From Lonicera japonica (lineage: Eukaryota > Streptophyta > Magnoliopsida > Dipsacales > Caprifoliaceae), in contig CM038469.1 in the NCBI GenBank assembly GCA_021464415.1, positions 8,224,501 to 8,288,500 on the forward strand: a stretch of 64,000 bases of DNA, written 5' to 3'. Each line of letters opens with the position of its first letter. Positions within the stretch are counted from its first letter, which is position 1. A model generated the notes under the pieces. The model was not told where the DNA came from. It saw nothing but the letters and a program-made list of their open reading frames with translations, and ran no database searches. Shown here piece by piece: positions 36,192-48,511 of the stretch. The translations under genes were made by a program, and so were the position numbers.

Positions 36192-37218
36192 CCGCAAGAA
36201 TCGATCTTGTATTTCCCCTGAATTTCAAATAAAGAAAGGGAACCAAATCATCAATTCTAGAGGTTTGGTCATGTTTTTATTTATAGTAAGATGAGAGTAA
36301 GATAATAGTTGAATTTTTATTGTGAGATTAGAGTGGGATGAGAGTAATATGAATATGATTCTTATATAGGAGTGATATCACTAACAAGCATTGGTTTCTA
36401 CAGTAATTTTGAGGTGACTAGACACTGAAGAAACTCGCATTTTATAAAGCTAAAAAAGTAACTGAGAATTAGAGTTTTTTAGCTTAATTTATTGCAACCA
36501 TCGACAATTCTATAGAAGTTTTCGTGTTCTCTACTTAAAGTTAAAATACATTAAATTTTTTATATGTGAAAAATGAGTGACTTGACGAATCACTTAAAAT
36601 CTAAATGAGATTGGACCAGTGACTAATTTTTACAGGACATGATATGACCACTCACTGAAAAAAGCATTGACTACTTTCAATACCTATGTTAAACTATTCA
36701 CGTGAGTGCATAGTGCAATTCAAATTAAAAGAATTGTAATATTTATTATACTATTTTCTTGTATATATATACATTAGAGGTTTTGCCAACATAATAGATC
36801 ATCTAAAAATAACTTCCACAACTTCCACTTCCATTCGACGAGTTTTCCCTTGCGATAACCTCCTTAACTCTGAAGAGGAATTTAATTTGTGCAACCCTTG
36901 GAATGAGCTAACCAAGTCTGAAAAATGTTGCGACCGAGATAACCCTCAAACTTGGTTCCGATTTATAACCATATTCAATTTCGTCACCATTTGGACTGAC
37001 ATTAAAGTTCCATAGAAGGATAACACCAGAAGAGTTTAAGTCTTTGTGGTTGAATATCAAAGTCACAATATTCAAATTTGAAAGATACTACCAATATATG
37101 AAATTTGCTTCTACAAACATGGATGAAATCGATTCAGACGAGATAAAATAAATATCAACTTTCATAAATTTATATTACTTTTATAGTATAAGCTTTAACC
37201 ATTTGCTGATATACTTGT
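36192..37218. other. DNA between CACTA and the right inverted-repeat arm
   Basis: Before the CACTA insertion this was continuous with 29695 and leftward. Short coding-like stretches on the plus strand (about 36980-37135, containing ITPEEFKSLWL) may be exons of the gene whose 3' end is the right arm, but no splice-consistent model could be fixed. Confidence 0.35.
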
Positions 37219-37567
37219 AAAGCAACCCACAGTGGCTGCATCACAAGAAAGAAGGCAAGTTGTTCTTATACTACACCTCTTAGGTAGTCTTGATGAACTA
37301 TGTATGAAGAAAACACGTGATCCAAGTACAAGTGATCTTTTCGATGGATGTCTTATTTACTATGTATAAATGTATTATTTATGTTCACTTTGTATGTTTT
37401 ATTATGTTTGTGTTAAATTTTAATTTTATGTAATTATTTTTCTTATCGTGTTATTTATTGAAGTAGTTTTTTGTGGTATTGACAAATTTGTAATGTTGTG
37501 TTATTTGTTGAAATACTTTTTCCTGATATTACATACTATAAACCAAACTTCGTGGTTACAAAATTAC
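37219..37567 (+). repeat. Right arm of the long inverted repeat, coding-like on the plus strand
   Basis: Inverted counterpart of 28733-29085. The plus-strand frame RQVVLILHLL..DGCLIYYV ends in TAA (37368-37370) where the left arm ends in TGA. Differences are spread over the arm, and the reading frame is kept on both sides up to the stop. The similarity covers about 150 bp before and 200 bp after the stop. Confidence 0.65.
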
Positions 37568-37711
37568 GCATGAAAGAAAAGTAAAGCATATAAAGATATT
37601 AACTTAAATATTACATAATAAAACCAAATATTAATTGAGAGAGTCCTTAAAAAAAATTCCAGTACATTATATAGGGAAACTTGACACCTTATTCCACCAA
37701 TTACATGAGAT

Positions 37712-37811
37712 NNNNNNNNNNNNNNNNNNNNNNNNNNNNNNNNNNNNNNNNNNNNNNNNNNNNNNNNNNNNNNNNNNNNNNNNNNNNNNNNNNNNNNNNN
37801 NNNNNNNNNNN
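37712..37811. other. Assembly gap, 100 N
   Basis: Exactly 100 unknown bases, the conventional size for a gap of unknown length. The open frame running into it is meaningless. Confidence 0.99.
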
Positions 37812-39322
37812 AAATAATTATGATTTTGCTATGACAATTTCATACTATTTATTCTATTAAAAAAACGAAGAGCTGACTTAAAATTAGACAAAGAGATTGC
37901 CTGAAATGGGTTGAGACATATTAATTTTTTTCTTCTAATTGTGCTTTTTCTTTTCTTTTCTTTTTTCGCGATTTAGACTAGCTAAAGTCTATTGTGTCAA
38001 GTTTTAGTTCCGTGGTCGGGAGACCCTTATTTTAGGAAAAGCTAAAATTGGTTGGAGACATAATTATACATTTTTTCCTTCCTATTTTCTGAAATAGTAA
38101 TATCCAAAAAAAAAAAAAAACAACTAATTTTGCAACTGGACAATTGATTTTCAAAAGCTGTAATTAGGGATAAAATAATGGCAGAAAGAAAACAAAGTAA
38201 AACGACAAACGTCTTTAGCTTTTTAATAATATCATTCCAGACTTTTTCAATATTGTACACTTCACGTCAGATTCAGTGACTTTCCATTTTTTTAAAGTTT
38301 TCAACTTCCAAGAGAAAAAAAGATAAAGATTAAAACTTTTGTGAATATTTCCGAGTCAGGCTGTAAAAGTTACTAAATAATTGCTTTAAAGGTGCCTTTG
38401 GTCCCCCTGAGAAAAAAATTTAAATGTAAAGGAAAGGAAATTTTTTGTTTTCATTTCATTTGGTCACGATAAAATAGGACTAAGAAAAATAATAATACTA
38501 GACTGACATAATTTGTTTACAGTGTTACAAGCGAAAATTCTGTGATTTATTTTAATATTATTTTTTATATCAATTAAACAGACAGTGTTACTCTTGAATT
38601 TTTTTAAAAATTTGCTCTCAAAAGTTAAATGAGAAGATGTGGAAATATGAAGAAAAAAATATTAGGTCAACAAGTTACCGGCATCTACCTAAATCATACA
38701 ATTGTTTGACTAATTTGCGCATCTTATCTTGATGTTAACCTAATGCGTGGAATTTCACAACAGCTATAAATAAGTAATAGCAAAGAAAGTACTATAGTTC
38801 TAGAAGAAAAGCAAATATAAATATCTGGTTCATAAAATTTCAATAAATTTTTTTTTTTAGTTCAAATTAGAGACAAACATGCATTAATCATATCTCACTT
38901 CATTTAATTCATAAAATCTGATCAAATAAATATATTGATCAAATAAATATATCGATAAGTATAATGTCTAACTCAAACGCATTGAACATGATATAACACT
39001 AACTTTTTATATAAATAGTTATGACACATATTATTTTTAAAAAAAATCGACAAATAAAAAAAAAGTATGGATGGAAAAAATGTCAACAAGGTTGAAACTT
39101 TCTGGAAAAAACTTCAAATCGGGACAAAAGTTAAATGTGTGTGACCGCATTTCACTCCGTCAGAATCGCGTTAATTTGTACAAAAAATTTAGAAAAAAAT
39201 AGAGTAAACGGTAAACCAAACCTTTTCTACAAAGAAATCAAATCACATTATATCAAAGAAGGAAAAAGGTTTATATAGACATGACCACGTACGTAAGAAG
39301 TTTGGAATAAGCATATACTTAC
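37812..39322. other. AT-rich DNA 3' of the TBL remnant
   Basis: Searched on the minus strand for the second and later exons of the TBL gene that starts at 39810. None was seen, so the rest of that gene is missing here or lost beyond the gap. Confidence 0.45.
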
Positions 39323-39810
39323 CCTGGATAAGAGGCAAATCAAGGATTGCATATGGTTCCTCCCCACAGAGTTCACCAACAAAGGCCAAAGACTTGTCCC
39401 TAACAATGTCCAAAAATGGTACGGGTTAAAAACAGGCAAATCACACCCATCGGGCCTCCACTTCCACTTCATGAATTCGGAGTCGGGTCGACCATATTTC
39501 ATGCAATTTTGATGTTCATGTATCGCCCAACATGTCGTGTTCGTGTAATACGGCGCATCAGCATTTCGCACCCACTCGCCCGTGAAAATGTCACAGTTTT
39601 CATTTTCAGTAATCTTGATCAGTCCGCGTCGGGGTGGTAGGCCGGAGAGGAGAGAGGAGAGGGTTTAGAGACAGAATGGTACTGGGACAAAGGGTAGTAG
39701 AGAGGGACAATGGTTAGGAGGAGAAGTGTTAGGATAATTAGTAGGATTATTTTTGGAGATTTTTGAGAAGGGTTTTTGGGAAAGAGAGGTTCAATGGGGT
39801 GGAGCTTCAT
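39323..39810 (-). pseudogene. TBL: TRICHOME BIREFRINGENCE-LIKE (TBL/DUF231) first exon, frameshifted
   Basis: TBL proteins are Golgi type II membrane O-acetyltransferases of cell-wall polysaccharides. The start MKLHPIEPLFPKNP (39810) is followed by a membrane anchor (about residues 20-41, IILLIILTLLLLTIV) and a Ser/Pro stem. After a frame change near 39620 comes the TBL domain: CDIFTGEW, then DAPYYTNTTCWAIHEHQNC, MKYGRPDSEFMKWKW, RPDGCDLPVFNPYHF. A missing base in the A5 run at 39412-39416 and an extra base near 39372 throw the middle out of frame, and the text returns as SVGRNHMQSLICLLSR just before a GTAAGT donor (39322). The lost middle contains the catalytic GDS motif. No later exon with the DxxH motif is found. 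One or more indels could be sequencing errors near a gap, but three in 200 bp make that unlikely. Confidence 0.85.
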
Positions 39811-40027
39811 TGGAGAATTAATGGAGGGTGGTAGTGATGAAGGTTGAAGATGAGAGGGAATATGAAAGGGGATAGCTCCAAAAATAAGGTGGTAGTGGTT
39901 TATATTAGTAAATGGTTTTGGTTGAAAATGAGGTCGGACTTGTCATTAGTTTATATAAAGAAAATGGAGAAATTTGGACTTCTATTAAGATATTTGTGAT
40001 ATCTTAGGAGTAATTTCCGGGTCCTTA

Positions 40028-40384
40028 ATGTCACATTATTTGGGATGTAAAATGTATGCGAGGTGGGCTCTACATGTTTTCATAACAGAGAATTTGAATA
40101 AAAATGAAAGAAAAAAATATATTAGACATAAGAAACTAACACATTATACTATTATGTATCCATCAAAATGTAAAGTTCAAATGAAATTCATTCTTATTAC
40201 AATAAATGTGACGATATTTGGGATGTAAAATAGATGCCAGGTGGGCTCTACATGTTTCCATAACAGAGAATTTAAACAAAAATGATTAAAAAAATATTAA
40301 ACATGAGAAACTAACATATCATATTATCATGTATTAATTAAAATGTCTAGTTCAGATAAAATTCATTCTTATTATAATATTACT
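40028..40384. repeat. Two-copy tandem duplication, about 178-bp unit
   Basis: The block starting TGTCACATTATTTGGGATG (about 40028) recurs from about 40207 (GTGACGATATTTGGGATG), sharing GAGGTGGGCTCTACATG-like and AACAGAGAATTT words and the closing ATTCATTCTTATTA. The copies have diverged at roughly one base in seven. It lies 220 bp upstream of the TBL start. Confidence 0.8.
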
Positions 40385-43235
40385 AACCAACGAGTAATTG
40401 CCAGATCAAAATATCATTCTTCATGACAGATAATAAAACCGGTGCAAGACATAAAAAACCATATTTTTGTAAAATAAATCTATGGTTTTTGTAACACTAC
40501 AGAGTAATAAGTTCCTTTCAATTTGCCTTGCACTTTTCTTTGAACACTTAAAGAATATACATTTGATTATCATTGGTCATTGCCGTCCTCGCCAGAATTC
40601 TTGTTGCTGGTCGATGAAGCATAAGGATTATATAAGTTAGAACAAAAGAATAATGTTTAATTATATTACAATCTAATTCAAATTGAAAAGAGAAAAATAA
40701 AAAAATCTATAACTAAATATTTTATCTTTATTTATAGTAAAAACAAAAAATTTAAGCATGTAAAGGTCAAGCTAAAGTTAACCAAAGGGATTAATTTAAT
40801 TCTACAGTATTTGCAGGTGGGGGCACTTTTGCACAAACTTCATGATCGAAACGGAAAGGTGACGTAGGTGTTATGGGTAATTGAGAAATTTTCATAAAAA
40901 GTAATGTCAATATATTTTGGAAGAATTTATGGGGTTAAAAGCGACCCTTCACTATATTTTTCGAATTTTATAGATATTATACTCTTGTTTTTTTGGCCCT
41001 TTTGTGTGTGAGATGCAATCTCGCACATGGGCTTACCCATAGGCCGAATAATAGTGACATTTGGGGATCTGAATTACATACATAGATAGATAGATTAGAC
41101 GTTCATATCCATTCCACTTCCACTCTGGTTCTCACAAAAAAACTATGCTTGTTTTGGTACATTTCTAGTGCAATAATTTGTATCTATATTATATAATAAA
41201 ACATAATAATTTATGAATCCTTAAAATAGTTTGAAAGATAAAAGATTGTGCGATTGAGATTGCAGTATTTTTTTATAAATAGTACTTTCTCCGTCCCAAA
41301 TTGCTAGTCTTTTTTAAGAAATTCAACTTATTAAAAACCCAATTTCATCATTGTACTTTTTGCTTAATTTACATTGACTTTCCCTTTTTACCCTTTTTTA
41401 TTCAAAACTTTTACTTGAAAAGTAAAAATACAAAAGAGCAAAATAAATATATATTTATCTTTTATAAAAAGTGAAAATTTATTTTGAGACAACCAAAAAA
41501 GGAAAGATGAACCAGCAATTTGAAACAAAAGGAATATATTTAGGATGGATTACAAACTAATGTTTATATATATTATTAAAATATAATAAAGAGAAGTGAT
41601 ATTTGAATTCTCAAAATGTATGAGATTTAAAAGATTATACAAGAGTTAAGATCAAACGTGTTTAGACCAATCACAAAAAATATAAAGAGCAAAAGTTTTT
41701 CTTTTCAAAAGGCAAGCAATTTTAACTAAATAATCTATGTATTTGAGGCTCCGTCTAATTTTTTATTTTCAATTTTATTAATAGAATCTTCTTTTAATAA
41801 TAAATAAGCTAATAGCAAAAATCAATTGTTTGATTACACTCAATTCGTTGTACTTTCAGACCAATATACCTTTTAACATTTACGTGTACTTTGGTTTTGT
41901 TTCAAGTAGTGTGTAATTAACTCGATCTAAAACATTGGTCCTTTTAATTGCGCAACAAGTTAGACTTATACTTTATTGCTTACTAAATCATTAGGATTAG
42001 TCCTGTGGTCAAAACTCACTTCTCGATTACTCGATATGAAATTGAATCCCCACCATTCTAATCAGTATACTCGAAAAAGAAATAAATAAAAATACAAAAT
42101 GCAAAATAATAGCAACATGAATGAATTGTACAATTAAGCCCGCTATCAATTATGTTCAGTGAGGAAGAAGCAGCTTAATTACATCCATTAAAGTTCATAT
42201 CAAGATTTGTCGGCAAACATATTGATTAGTAGGTAATGAGGTTGGTATAACATTCTAATCACATGTCCTGGACATCTTTAGCTTGTAGTAATGAGTAAAT
42301 ACAATGATGCCACTAGTAAATTCAACTGATTCATCAACACGTCCAAACAATAATAGCATCATCATCATCAAAATTATTATGCCTTTTTATATTCTTACTT
42401 GACCAAGATAGACATACATATAAGAGAGAAAGACATAAACTAATTGAGGGTCAAGATATGCTAATAATGGGAATCTTCATCAGTTAGATGGTCATTTCAT
42501 ATGCAACAATCTATCATTTTATGCCGTTGTTTATTCAAGATCTCCTTTACTTCTAGGCTCGGGTGAGCACCTTTACCATGCAGCAGACTATTGTCCTTTT
42601 TTTGATGCATAGACCAATTAAGTTCTTTGCCACAAAAAATTATGGTAAGGAATGACTGCCCCTTTCCAAATTCAGAGTCCTATTTGATTCTCACATACTT
42701 TTAATAGACCGGTTTTAAATTAAACATCTACCCTTATGACGTATGTACAGAAATACTCCCTCCATCTCAAATAATGAGTCCAGTTTGACTTTGATTCTAT
42801 TTTAAGGATTCACTAATTTAGTTGAGAACAGAACTTGTGATATTGTGAGATTTGGTAAATTGATTATCTAGAAAGGGAAACTGGACATGATAAACCCAAA
42901 GAACTGGAATATACACCTGATCCTATAATGGGGTATGTTGAGGTTTTTCATTGTTAAGTGCAGACGTTCTTTGTTTAGATTGGCAAAGTGGAACTGGTCA
43001 TAATATGAGAATGTTTAATCCAATTTAAAAAAAGTATTTGTTCAATTGGACATGCAATAGGCAAAATTAATGATTTTTAAAAGAGGGAACCCTAACACAG
43101 TTCAAATCAATTTCAAGTAACAAAGTTTGTACAACAGCAGTAATTCAAATTCAAATGAGGAGCATTTGACAGGAAATGAGGTGCTGTGAAATTAATTGAA
43201 GACTAATAAACATGAGTCTAATAAGGGGAAGCAAA
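40385..43235. other. Intergenic DNA between TBL remnant and RING/BRCT gene
   Basis: Apart from the Stowaway copy at 41285-41534, nothing coding is seen. A SINE-like patch lies near 41995-42070 and a single Stowaway-like end (CTCCCTCCATCTCAAATAAT) at about 42756. The part just below 43236 should hold the 3' UTR of the minus-strand gene. Confidence 0.4.
41285..41534 (+). mobile_element. Stowaway MITE, copy 2, TSD TA
   Basis: 250 bp, same orientation and interior as the copy at 24545. Its terminal repeats have decayed further (right end TTTGAAACAAAAGGAA). TA flanks are present at 41283-41284 and 41535-41536. Confidence 0.85.
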
Positions 43236-46200
43236 CTAACGGATTTGGTGATAAAACATTCGGAGATCCCTGCAATGAACGCACGTCCATGGAGTCACTG
43301 GAGGATCCAGGCAGTAGGAGTGAACACACCGAATCCGACACAGCTGACATCTGATGAGAAGATCCTCGGGTTCCCTACAACAGCAATGGCAACAAACTGG
43401 TGCCAATGATGTCTATACAATAATCCCACAAAATTAAGGGGAAAAAAGAGTTAGCAACGAAAACAATATATATATAAGTGTTAGAAAAAATGTTAGCATG
43501 GAAACTTACACTTGCTCGGAGAATTGGTGTTTCAGTATTGGGAAGAATGTATACATTGGTGTTCAAAGGGTCACGAGGAATAGTTTGGGAGTATATTTTC
43601 TGATCAGCAGAAAGTGCCTCGTCCACCTTCGTGATGCTTACAAAGCTGGCCTTGCACAAAGGACAGGTTGATGTTTTTCCTCTTGAAGCCTGTGGAAAGA
43701 CCATGACCAATTTATTGTATCAAATCAATTCATAAGCATGAACAAATATGTGAATTGATGAGCCCAAAAACTAACTTATTTCAGATTTTTGACTTATAAA
43801 TGAGAAGACTTTGAGAGAACACAATGCAAGTTTTCTCCAATAATATGAATCAAATAAAGAAATTAAGGAAGTAGAGAATGTATACCATATGATCAGCCCA
43901 ACTCTGGATGCAAGAAAAACAAAACCGATGTCCACATGGTAGAACCCCTCTGGTTGAACTGAAATCTGTCCAACATATGACACACGATAATTCTGTTGAT
44001 TTGGGCAATCTGGTACGAGGTTCTTTATCATTAAAATCCTCATCAACAGCTACACAATGATTTTTTGTAGCTAGGGAAGATGACCCATCATTAGCATGTA
44101 ATGAATCTTCAAAAGAAAGATCATTCAAATCCTCAATATCTTCAGCATTTTCCAAACCCTCGTTGTGGGCATAAAATCTCTCATTAGATGCTTGCGTAAC
44201 CCTCAATATACCTTTATTCCTCCCACTACGTGAACTGCTAGATGGAGCTATAATCTCATTTTGCCTATGGTGAATTCGTAGTGGGTCGTTCTCTTGCTCA
44301 GAATCATAAAAGGGCTCCAAAATGTCATCGTCCGTATCATTTTTCACCAGCCTACCTTTGCGAGAAGTTCCAGCTGAAGTTGTGTTCCTCTTTTTCTGTC
44401 TTGTCCATTGTGTAGGAGAAGGAGAACACAATTCTTCAATCTATTTAACAATAAAATGGAGGAAAAAAATTCAATATCAATTAAAATAGTTGGGAAAAAC
44501 CAAAAACTGAAGACAGCTGAGAAGCCAGATCAAATAAGCTTTTCAGACACAGAATATGCAATTAACGAGCACCAAGATGCTGAAGGGACTAAGAGGAAAT
44601 TTGAATGACAAAAGGATTAAAATAGAAGAAAAGAATTAAAAAAAGGGAAATGAAAATTCCATTAGCATAAAAAAGTAGCAGAGAGGAATAGATTCTAAAC
44701 AGCACGGGGTATCAAAAAAAATGCAGAGAGATAGAACTATAGAAGTTTATTGTTGAAGAAAGGGAACGATAAAGATTGTAAAAATCAAGTTGCCTTACCT
44801 TAAAGCATGTCATTCAATTTGATACATAAGCCAAGAATGCATTTCAAGGTTGGTAAACAGCAAAAAAAAAAAAAAAAAAAAGTAACTCCACACTCTTGCA
44901 AATCTATCAATCAATCTCTTTCAACTTTCCAACTACAATAGAAGCAATGTCACAGAAAAATATGCAATTTGTTACCTCCACTCTTTTAGATCCAGATAAA
45001 GAAGGCTCTTCAGAGCAATATCTGGTGCCAGACGAGTTATCACGCATCAAACTTTTCTTAATCTGCTTTCTCTTTGATTTGTCAAATCTATTCTTGCTTC
45101 TTCCCAGCTCGGGAAACAAATTCTGCAATTGAACAGCATGAGAAAGTCAGTAATAGGTTTTCAAGTGAAAGCTCCTACCAAATCAAATTAGTAAAAGAAA
45201 AGAGATCAGATGAGGTGTTAGACCAATAGGCAGAGGCATTTACAAAAAGAATTATGTGCACATGTTTTCTGTATAACAACTACGTTTTCTGTTAAATTAA
45301 ATGGCAATCCATATTGTTGCTGTTCTACCAGTCCCCTTAGTTTTACTTATTATTACCATGTTCCTCTTCCTCATTGGTGTAATGACTAGTCTTTGTCTCT
45401 TTGATGCACAGACCAAATTGTTTTGCTCAATTTCCTCTTCATATATCTAAATATTGTGCTACTACTACAATCTCCTTGATGTTCACATCTAATTTATTTA
45501 TATTGCAACTGCATTCACATTTCATTAGCACTTAAGTAGTAAACAGTGTGTTTCTTAGTTGGCAATATCCTATTCTATAAAGCTTCGCTGGCCTTGCAGA
45601 GGTTTGGATAAGACTTCTCTTCTTTCCCATTTTCATAATTATGTCAAAGAGGGAAATTAATGATTTAGACATCTAATGTCTATAGTCCTTGCAATATCAC
45701 AACTTGAGTAATAAGATACTTAAGCCCACAGGTTGAGGATGTGCAGACATGCTTATGAGTTAATGACATGAATGAAGCACATGGTTGAACTCATGACTCA
45801 ACCAGGACAGAATTTTGGTCTGAACGCTGTGCTTAAAAAGAAGCATCAGAATTCCATAAAATGCATCATAAACAAGTTGCAGCACCCTCTCAATTCTTAA
45901 TGCACGTCACATGGTACTTCAAATGTGGAGCTGGAAATGAAGATATCTGATATCATCTCTCAGTTGCCATAATTATTCATTTAAATCCTAGAAGCATAGA
46001 TTTGCATTATTACCTCCTTTAACACTCTAGAATCAACCCAAACAGCATGGTCAGTGTCTTCACCTGTAATATCAATTACAGGTTCTGTAGAGTCATTCCA
46101 TGCATTCGATTGATCAGGAATCGAAGGACTAGCAACAACTGGGATGTCCAATCGTAGCGGCCCCACCTCTTTCCCACTGCATAGATCAAGAGCTACAAAA

Positions 46201-48511
46201 GTTACTCGTAGACCTGAATTTATCTTTAACGCATATGGAACTTATACCAGACACAACAATAGTGCAGTATTGGATAATTGCCAAATGGACTGAGTTCAAA
46301 AACAGAATGAGGCGCACCCCGGGGGTAAAAGCTATGACCTCTAGCAGTGTTGGAAAAGACACTAAATCAAACTGGGACTTGGCTCCTCTCCATTACACAT
46401 TCAATCCAATTATGTCCAATGGGGTCTAGTTTGAGTGCTAAATGGATGAATTTGTTGTGAGTGTTACTTATGTGGCTAGTTTAGTATTATTATTTAATGT
46501 TGGGCCATATTGTAATTATTGATATTCTTTGGTAGTATATATAGAAAGAGATGAGATGAGCTAGGTTAGAGTAGTTCATCTCTACCAATTGTTGTCTATC
46601 TCTCTTGTCTATTTCTTCTCTCTAAAGTCTAACAGAATTTTTTCATGATACTTGATGGAGATCGTCTCTATAATGAGTAGATCATCTTCATAAAATTTCA
46701 TCAACAAATTCAAACCGGAAGTGGAAGTAATAAAAATTTGATACATATGTTCATTTTCGACCATTAAAATTTTAGACAATGATCTTACCCACTTCTAGAT
46801 TGAAAATTCTGATGAAATTTTGTGGAGATGATTTACTCATCATAGAGATCATCTCCACAGAGTTTCATGAAAAAATTCATCCGTTTGGCCATTGAACAGA
46901 TTTGGATAGAAGAGTAATGGAGAGGAGCCAAGTCCATCAAACTGTATATCTGAAATACTTCATTATTGGGACATAATAAATCAAAATCACAAACTCAATC
47001 TACCCAAGCACAAGAATTTGATGCAGGCTGTGGAGTTAAATTGGCTTTTCACTTGTTTACACATTTTGTTCATTGCAAACGAGAACAACATAAACTAAAC
47101 TCTATTCTTGGTTTTTAGTTTATTTCTCACCAGCTAACGAAGAATCTGGTGCATCACACAATTTAATTCTGAAGGTGAATGAAAGGCGAGCATTTGCACA
47201 ATCCAACCGTTAGATATGAGGTTTTTGAGTTTTGCATCATGGACAAATTCAAAAACTTTGTCTGCTTCAAAACTATAGGGTTCAATTGAAATTTAAGGAC
47301 ACAAAAGGGTCATACTAACTATAGTTCTGCAAACTACAGCATACTTATACATTGAGTCACACGAGAAGACATCCACAGACCAAAATTTATCGTACCAAAT
47401 CAAGGTATAAGGATGCTCCAGTAGGAATCTTCCTTGCACTATACAATCTTCAAACCAGCGATGATTAACAATCTTCGTCTTCATTTTTCTCGCAAGCTCA
47501 TATTTCCTTCCTTCAAATTTCCAACAAACCTATTTAACAAATTAGGAAGAACCACTATTTCATATCCACACACAAAAGCACTAGAACGAAAAACTAGATA
47601 ATTTAAACACAACAGATTTAAAATCAATAGGGAGCCGTTTGGTTGTGAAAATTGTGTTGGTAAAAAATTAGTTCACTTCCAATTAATGAATTGTTAGCTT
47701 GTAATTTATTAATAATTCAAGAGGTAGAATCGAATTATTATTATTTTTTTCTGGTCAAAAAAAATAATTCAATTCTACTTCTTGGAGTGTTTGGAAAACT
47801 TAAATGATAAATTCCTATTGTTTGTTCTAAATTCCTCTATGATATTTAAATTTTTATGCAATTACTAGATCTCCTTGAAGTATAGAGTTAGAATTAAATC
47901 CCTAGTTCTCGAGTTTGAAAATTTCAAGTTTCACTTGAAATGAACTAATTTATGTTTTCACGAATCACCTGTTCAATTTTCACAACCAAACACAAATAAA
48001 TACAAAGATCGTAAATCGTCTAATTTAAAGTTTGATGGACTGACAAACAAGCCTTAAATGAGTTTTTTGTCTCTAATTTTTCTTAGAGGTAAGGTTTTTG
48101 GTCCCCCTTTCCTTCTTGGCTAAATAAAAAAAATGCCCTAAATGAGTTAAGAAAAATGAAAAACAGACCAAATGTGTCGTGGATTGATTCAGTCGACCGA
48201 CGTAGCTCCCACCGGCCTGAGATATAATTTTGATAAGTTTGAACCGCTCCGATCCATGGTATCCACTGACGGTAGCGACTACTGATTCCATGCCTGGGAC
48301 AGTACGATGTACGGACTCTGTGCGATTGATTTTCATTACGGATACATTAATGGTGGTTCAAAGCAAATCAACAATGCTTCGTCCCAAGACAAAGTTTATA
48401 ATTAACAAAAATGACACAATAGGTTGCAATCAAACCCTAGATTAGAGAATTAAACGATGTATAGAGAGAAAACTGACCTTCAGATTGCTGTCGCACCAAA
48501 TCCTCTTCCAT
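43236..48511 (-). CDS. BRCT-domain plus C3HC4 RING-finger protein
   Basis: Predicted nuclear protein joining a phosphopeptide-binding BRCT domain with an E3 ubiquitin-ligase type RING; the architecture resembles Arabidopsis At1g67180. Exons (minus): 48511-48478, 48293-48169, 47529-47396, 46176-46014, 45122-44976, 44440-43886, 43689-43510, 43412-43236. All junctions are GT/AG and the phases agree, giving 504 aa. BRCT spans about 13-105, with core TTHLVCWKF and W78 of HRWFEDC. A basic patch KSKRKQIKK (167-175) may be a nuclear signal. A Ser- and acid-rich linker leads to the RING: C354-[12 protein letters not shown] and C395-P-L-C. The last exon adds a Cys/His-rich module (about 453-494: [29 protein letters not shown]) that looks like a PHD-type zinc-binding unit. 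The tiny 34-nt first exon encodes [11 protein letters not shown]. Introns 2 and 3 hold MITEs. Its role in DNA repair is inferred from domains only. Confidence 0.93.
46375..46935. mobile_element. Mutator-type MITE with perfect 9-bp TSD, in intron 3 of the RING/BRCT gene
   Basis: The ends GGACTTGGCTCCTCTCC and GGAGAGGAGCCAAGTCC are perfect inverses. They are flanked by identical ATCAAACTG (46366-46374 and 46936-46944). No coding capacity. A 182-bp LTR is inserted within it, so the original MITE was about 375 bp. A related element lies at 55131-55543 in intron 1 of the tryptophan synthase gene. Confidence 0.92.
46453..46634 (+). mobile_element. Mini solo LTR (TRIM-like) nested in the Mutator-type MITE, TSD GAATT
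   Basis: A 182-bp insert starting TGTTGTGAG and ending TCTAACA, flanked by identical GAATT (46448-46452 and 46635-46639). It is absent from the related MITE at 55131, which runs straight across this point. A TATATATAG promoter-like word lies at about 46537. The tiny LTR size points to a TRIM element reduced to one LTR. Confidence 0.85.
47630..47996. mobile_element. Foldback MITE in intron 2 of the RING/BRCT gene
   Basis: Inverted ends GCCGTTTGGTTGTGAAAATTG and CAATTTTCACAACCAAACAC enclose about 320 bp of AT-rich DNA that is itself partly palindromic. No clear target duplication, so the superfamily is open (Tourist-like or hAT-like). Confidence 0.65.

Noticed and set aside
37635..37817. Open frame running through the N block
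   Set aside because: The residues are unknown bases of an assembly gap.
47293..48336. Two separate small BRCT-like genes
   Set aside because: They are exons 2 and 3 of one BRCT domain; splicing 48169 to 47529 restores the core in phase.
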